NCBI GenBank assembly: GCA_910579785.1
Contig: CAJTVJ010000012.1
Location: 1-42,776 of the forward strand
Length of the DNA: 42,776 bases
DNA from: an uncultured Christensenella sp.
GTDB lineage: Bacteria > Bacillota > Clostridia > Christensenellales > UBA3700
Direction: 5' to 3'
The notes beneath the pieces are model-generated. The model made no database searches. It saw only the letters and a program-made list of their open reading frames with translations, and was not told the DNA's origin. Shown in pieces: positions 41,401 through 42,776 of the stretch. The translations under genes were made by a program, and so were the position numbers. Numbering within the stretch: the first letter of the stretch is position 1; each line of letters starts with the position of its first letter.

Positions 41401-42463
41401 CCTCGCCTGCCGGAGCAAACATACCTGTCAAACTATAAGAATTAGAATGTCTAGGTCTGATATATATATTCTTTGATATAGCGGGCTCGTTGTTGTCGAC
41501 GTCACCCATATACATTCCCACCGAAGCGGAATGCTTATAGAGCTTTTTACCCGTAGCTACGCCGTTGAGAATTAGATTGCCGTCTTTATCCATTGCATTA
41601 AAAGTATTTTTTGGATAACCGTCGCTGCCTATTCTCGTGTCGATAGAACAAAGCTGCCAGCTCTCTGCAATCACGGCTTGCTTTTGCTCTTGGGTCAATT
41701 TTTGAGTATATCCATACTTAGGATAACCTTGCTCCAATCCTCCGTCTTTCATCTCCGTAGGAATATTTCTCTCTACCTCTCCGAGATACTCGGCGGCAAA
41801 ACCTACCTCAGTTGTGCTCATATAAGGTCTGTCATAATTTACCTTGCCGCCTGACGTGCAAGACTTTATGCTAAGTATCATAGTTAAAAGTATTGCTAAG
41901 CATGCGACTGCCGCAACGCAGATTATAATTATCTTCTTGTTTTTGTCCAAAGATATAGCTCTCGTTGCGCCTGCTCCGCCGTCAGATTTTGAAGAAGACA
42001 TGCGACTCTTCTTCTCTTCTTTCTTATCCGCAACCATAGTCGGCGCTTTTCTCGCGCTTTGCTTTTTCGACGGCTCAACGCTTGACGTCGCCAAAGCTGC
42101 TCCGACTTCTTTGTCAGACTTCTTATTAGAAGTTGCTCTCTGCGCAAAAGACTTGGTCTTTGCCTCGCTCTTTTCCTGAACGTCTTTCTTCGCAGTAGCT
42201 TTTATTGGCTCTTCTTTCTTTGCCGCAACCTTGGTCGGCTCTGCCTTTGCTGCCGTTGCCGCTTTCTTTGCTGGCTCGGCTTTCTTTGCCGCAGCCTTGG
42301 TCGGCTCTGCCTTTGCTGCCGTTGCCGCTTTCTTTGCTGGCTCGGCTTTCTTTGCCGCAGTCTTGGTCGGCTCTGCCTTTGCTGCCGCTGCCGCTTTCTT
42401 TGCTGGCTCGGCTTTCTTTGCCGCAGCTGCGCCCTTGGTAGATGTAGCTTTCTTCTCTGCCAC
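38453..42463 (-). CDS. Membrane-anchored M60-family metallopeptidase with carbohydrate-binding-like modules
   Basis: 1336 residues from GTG 42463 (AGGAGG upstream). Order: a Lys/Ala/Pro-rich, histone H1-like N-terminal segment (1 to about 172) with a 22-residue repeat; one transmembrane helix (about 178-199); M60/enhancin-like region with SLTGMFAPAGEVIKIEM and the gluzincin motif HEYNH (572-576) plus Glu588; a PA14-like module (about 910-1010, GKYRIALRGRWNIALYIKV); an F5/8 type C (discoidin) module (about 1077-1205, LVDGNLNTYIHT, FTVDLGEVVSANKMYI); and a C-terminal beta module. M60 enzymes cut mucin-type glycoproteins. A type II topology would place catalysis outside and the basic tail inside. 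It is alone in its unit. Confidence 0.88.
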   Translation of the reverse strand: MAEKKATSTKGAAAAKKAEPAKKAAAAAKAEPTKTAAKKAEPAKKAATAAKAEPTKAAAKKAEPAKKAATAAKAEPTKVAAKKEEPIKATAKKDVQEKSEAKTKSFAQRATSNKKSDKEVGAALATSSVEPSKKQSARKAPTMVADKKEEKKSRMSSSKSDGGAGATRAISLDKNKKIIIICVAAVACLAILLTMILSIKSCTSGGKVNYDRPYMSTTEVGFAAEYLGEVERNIPTEMKDGGLEQGYPKYGYTQKLTQEQKQAVIAESWQLCSIDTRIGSDGYPKNTFNAMDKDGNLILNGVATGKKLYKHSASVGMYMGDVDNNEPAISKNIYIRPRHSNSYSLTGMFAPAGEVIKIEMSEEDMDATGGILVHIGQALYNKKANNIWPAKNINRMPVILNSMKVNKSTATYDENTKTYTAYVGSFLGGPIYIHNTSVATNVKVSGGVRYTHFIHGYTTEEEFKENAKSSAPYFDLEVWDGGVLHSGPKSCAGISTYEEAKKAGVLWEKISLVSNYARKKREGIVFLYDPFVAAGAAVAFPSQQSVNCPAGWMSGSLKVDSFIKTGAWGNMHEYNHNFQGFGVGNGGEVTNNALNLLEYSWFTHISSARNITSYGGGGLSGWNCYTSATWAADQVINGRYSNGKQGLAIYANLLHNFGQEAYVEMIRNSGGQSYDTWFNACMNTTHNDMTYYYKDLIGYNVSQSVLDNAKSKNYPLFIPMASVYQTGRSYVYDGEKKYFNTQQPYVIKYGEEFEIDLSKYTVDSAGMYQIGSVVIPDRFSYTVKSVTAQDKLNGSITKKDDLHYIFKPNKEIKSGKIIATLEVKDTQGVYTNIDEVDLILEFEQSHEMNKNVVERTTYTYAAGAGYTDAVAAYDAGYAGYTDKVEGDSINKVQNSNTDVWYTNKNGDNCPENGIVEVRGKLHVGADGKYRIALRGRWNIALYIKVNDEENYRLVASSKTATDTDINNKNLPHVDLDFKKDDWVYFKEVMVTSTVGNRASFIGLAFNKFEDATPLFDENGEIIGEVDGDVDLSYAVGYRESYESINKDFETEYHYKRDNVYSYVYNKAPKAKQSIVSSQGYTPYDANRDKIENLVDGNLNTYIHTKGGVSAKNPLIFTVDLGEVVSANKMYINTQYRPNGDYRYASDFILQGSVDGQNFTDLATVQDAKLDASHRVSVDFALTEMRYYRLIITKSTGGNVIITRIDFSEHYEQLSGIQYSIDNEMMKYGKGWKAKSVASSYGHVVVGKKGATVEFTFEGNKLALLSSSAYNNGFEVTIDGKKINTELFKNLDRDRIVMAFLSPQLSQGKHKVKIKCTKKNTALDSIVVWQQKEEAAK
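42239..42436 (-). repeat. 66-bp tandem repeat inside the M60 gene, three units
   Basis: Units begin at 42239, 42305 and 42371 with only a few substitutions. Each codes 22 residues of the pattern KKAEPAKKAA.AAKAEPTK.AA. Because 66 is a multiple of three, copy-number changes would keep the frame and alter tail length. Confidence 0.85.
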
Positions 42464-42776
42464 AGTAACTCCTCCTATAAAATTAAAAAAATTTATACAA
42501 CTCTATTTTATCATATTGTTAAAATAATGCAAGCAGAACAATAGATTTTCTTAATTGCCGCAATAACTAAACTTGAAAAAATTAAGATTTTGTCTATAAT
42601 TTAAACGACAGAAGAAGTTAGGTTGATAAAAAATATAAACACCATATATTGATGAAGTTGTCAAAAGATACCTTATATATTGATTTTTGGCAATGACATT
42701 CGCACAATTATTGTATCACATATTTATAAGGATGAGATTTCTCCATTCCACTACGTTTCAGTCGTAAGGAGCGAAA
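42464..42776. other. Gene-free upstream region of the M60 gene
   Basis: A/T-rich. A plausible minus-strand promoter is TTGCAT (plus 42527-42532), 16 bases, TAAAAT (plus 42505-42510). The rest to 42730 shows no gene or clear structure, and a dispersed repeat reaches the window edge. Confidence 0.5.
42732..42776 (+). repeat. Dispersed repeat, copy 9 (forward, cut by window end)
   Basis: TGAGATTTCTCCATTCCACT and on to GGAGCGA is identical over 42 bases to copy 3 at 31683-31724. Confidence 0.8.

Noticed and set aside
42205..42527. Plus-strand Ala/Leu/Phe-rich repeat protein
   Set aside because: Antisense of the Lys/Ala repeat tail of the M60 gene.

Overview
The window looks like a chromosomal segment of a low-to-mid GC Bacillota, probably an uncultured gut Clostridia relative. 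The evidence is the ctsR-mcsA-mcsB-clpC operon with a CtsR operator, a T-box leader in front of asparagine synthase, type III glutamine synthetase, strong TTGACA/TATAAT promoters with GGAGG ribosome sites, and TGA used as a stop. The family-level placement is a guess.

Layout. 1-280 holds the right end of an IS200/IS605 element. 350-7406 is a nitrogen block: promoter, glnN, ammonia-dependent nadE, an Amt transporter fused to its own PII regulator, the C-terminal half of an FAD oxidoreductase, an orphan GXGXG glutamate synthase subunit and a LysR regulator. This looks like a glutamine/glutamate assimilation locus from which most of a split glutamate synthase has been deleted. 7490-14470 is a decayed mobile island: a protein with two DUF6291-like repeats, a beheaded MobL-type relaxase, an unrelated gene scrap, a complete IS200/IS605 element whose transposase has a nonsense codon, two mini zinc-ribbon genes with a radical SAM gene, two HxlR regulators around a nitroreductase, a 175-bp three-tier inverted repeat, and a serine recombinase with a nonsense codon that is fused to a broken DprA-like gene.

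14671-31607 is housekeeping: GH20 hexosaminidase, a multi-pass membrane protein, T-box plus asnB, a 2[4Fe-4S] ferredoxin, the pyrimidine operon pyrB-C-F-K-D-E continuing without a break into purine salvage (nucleoside phosphorylase, MTA/SAH-type deaminase) and a small membrane-anchored protein, then an ABC-F protein, an Lrp regulator and an aminotransferase. 31608-32440 is rich in repeats and includes a 348-bp MITE-like long inverted repeat. 32449-37028 (minus strand) is the stress operon ctsR-mcsA-mcsB-clpC. 37244-38113 is galU. 38453-42463 (minus) encodes a 1336-residue membrane-anchored M60 metallopeptidase with carbohydrate-binding-like modules and a Lys/Ala/Pro repeat tail on the predicted cytoplasmic side.

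A dispersed repeat family (core TGAGAyyTCTCC ... GGTCGArGTGAC) occurs about nine times between genes at 19.5, 31.7-32.3, 38.3 and 42.7 kb. Nothing in the window is clearly a new defence or biosynthetic system. The best candidates for undescribed biology are the nested inverted repeat before the recombinase, the overlapping nitroreductase/hxlR promoters, the dispersed repeat and MITE pair, and the M60 protein architecture.
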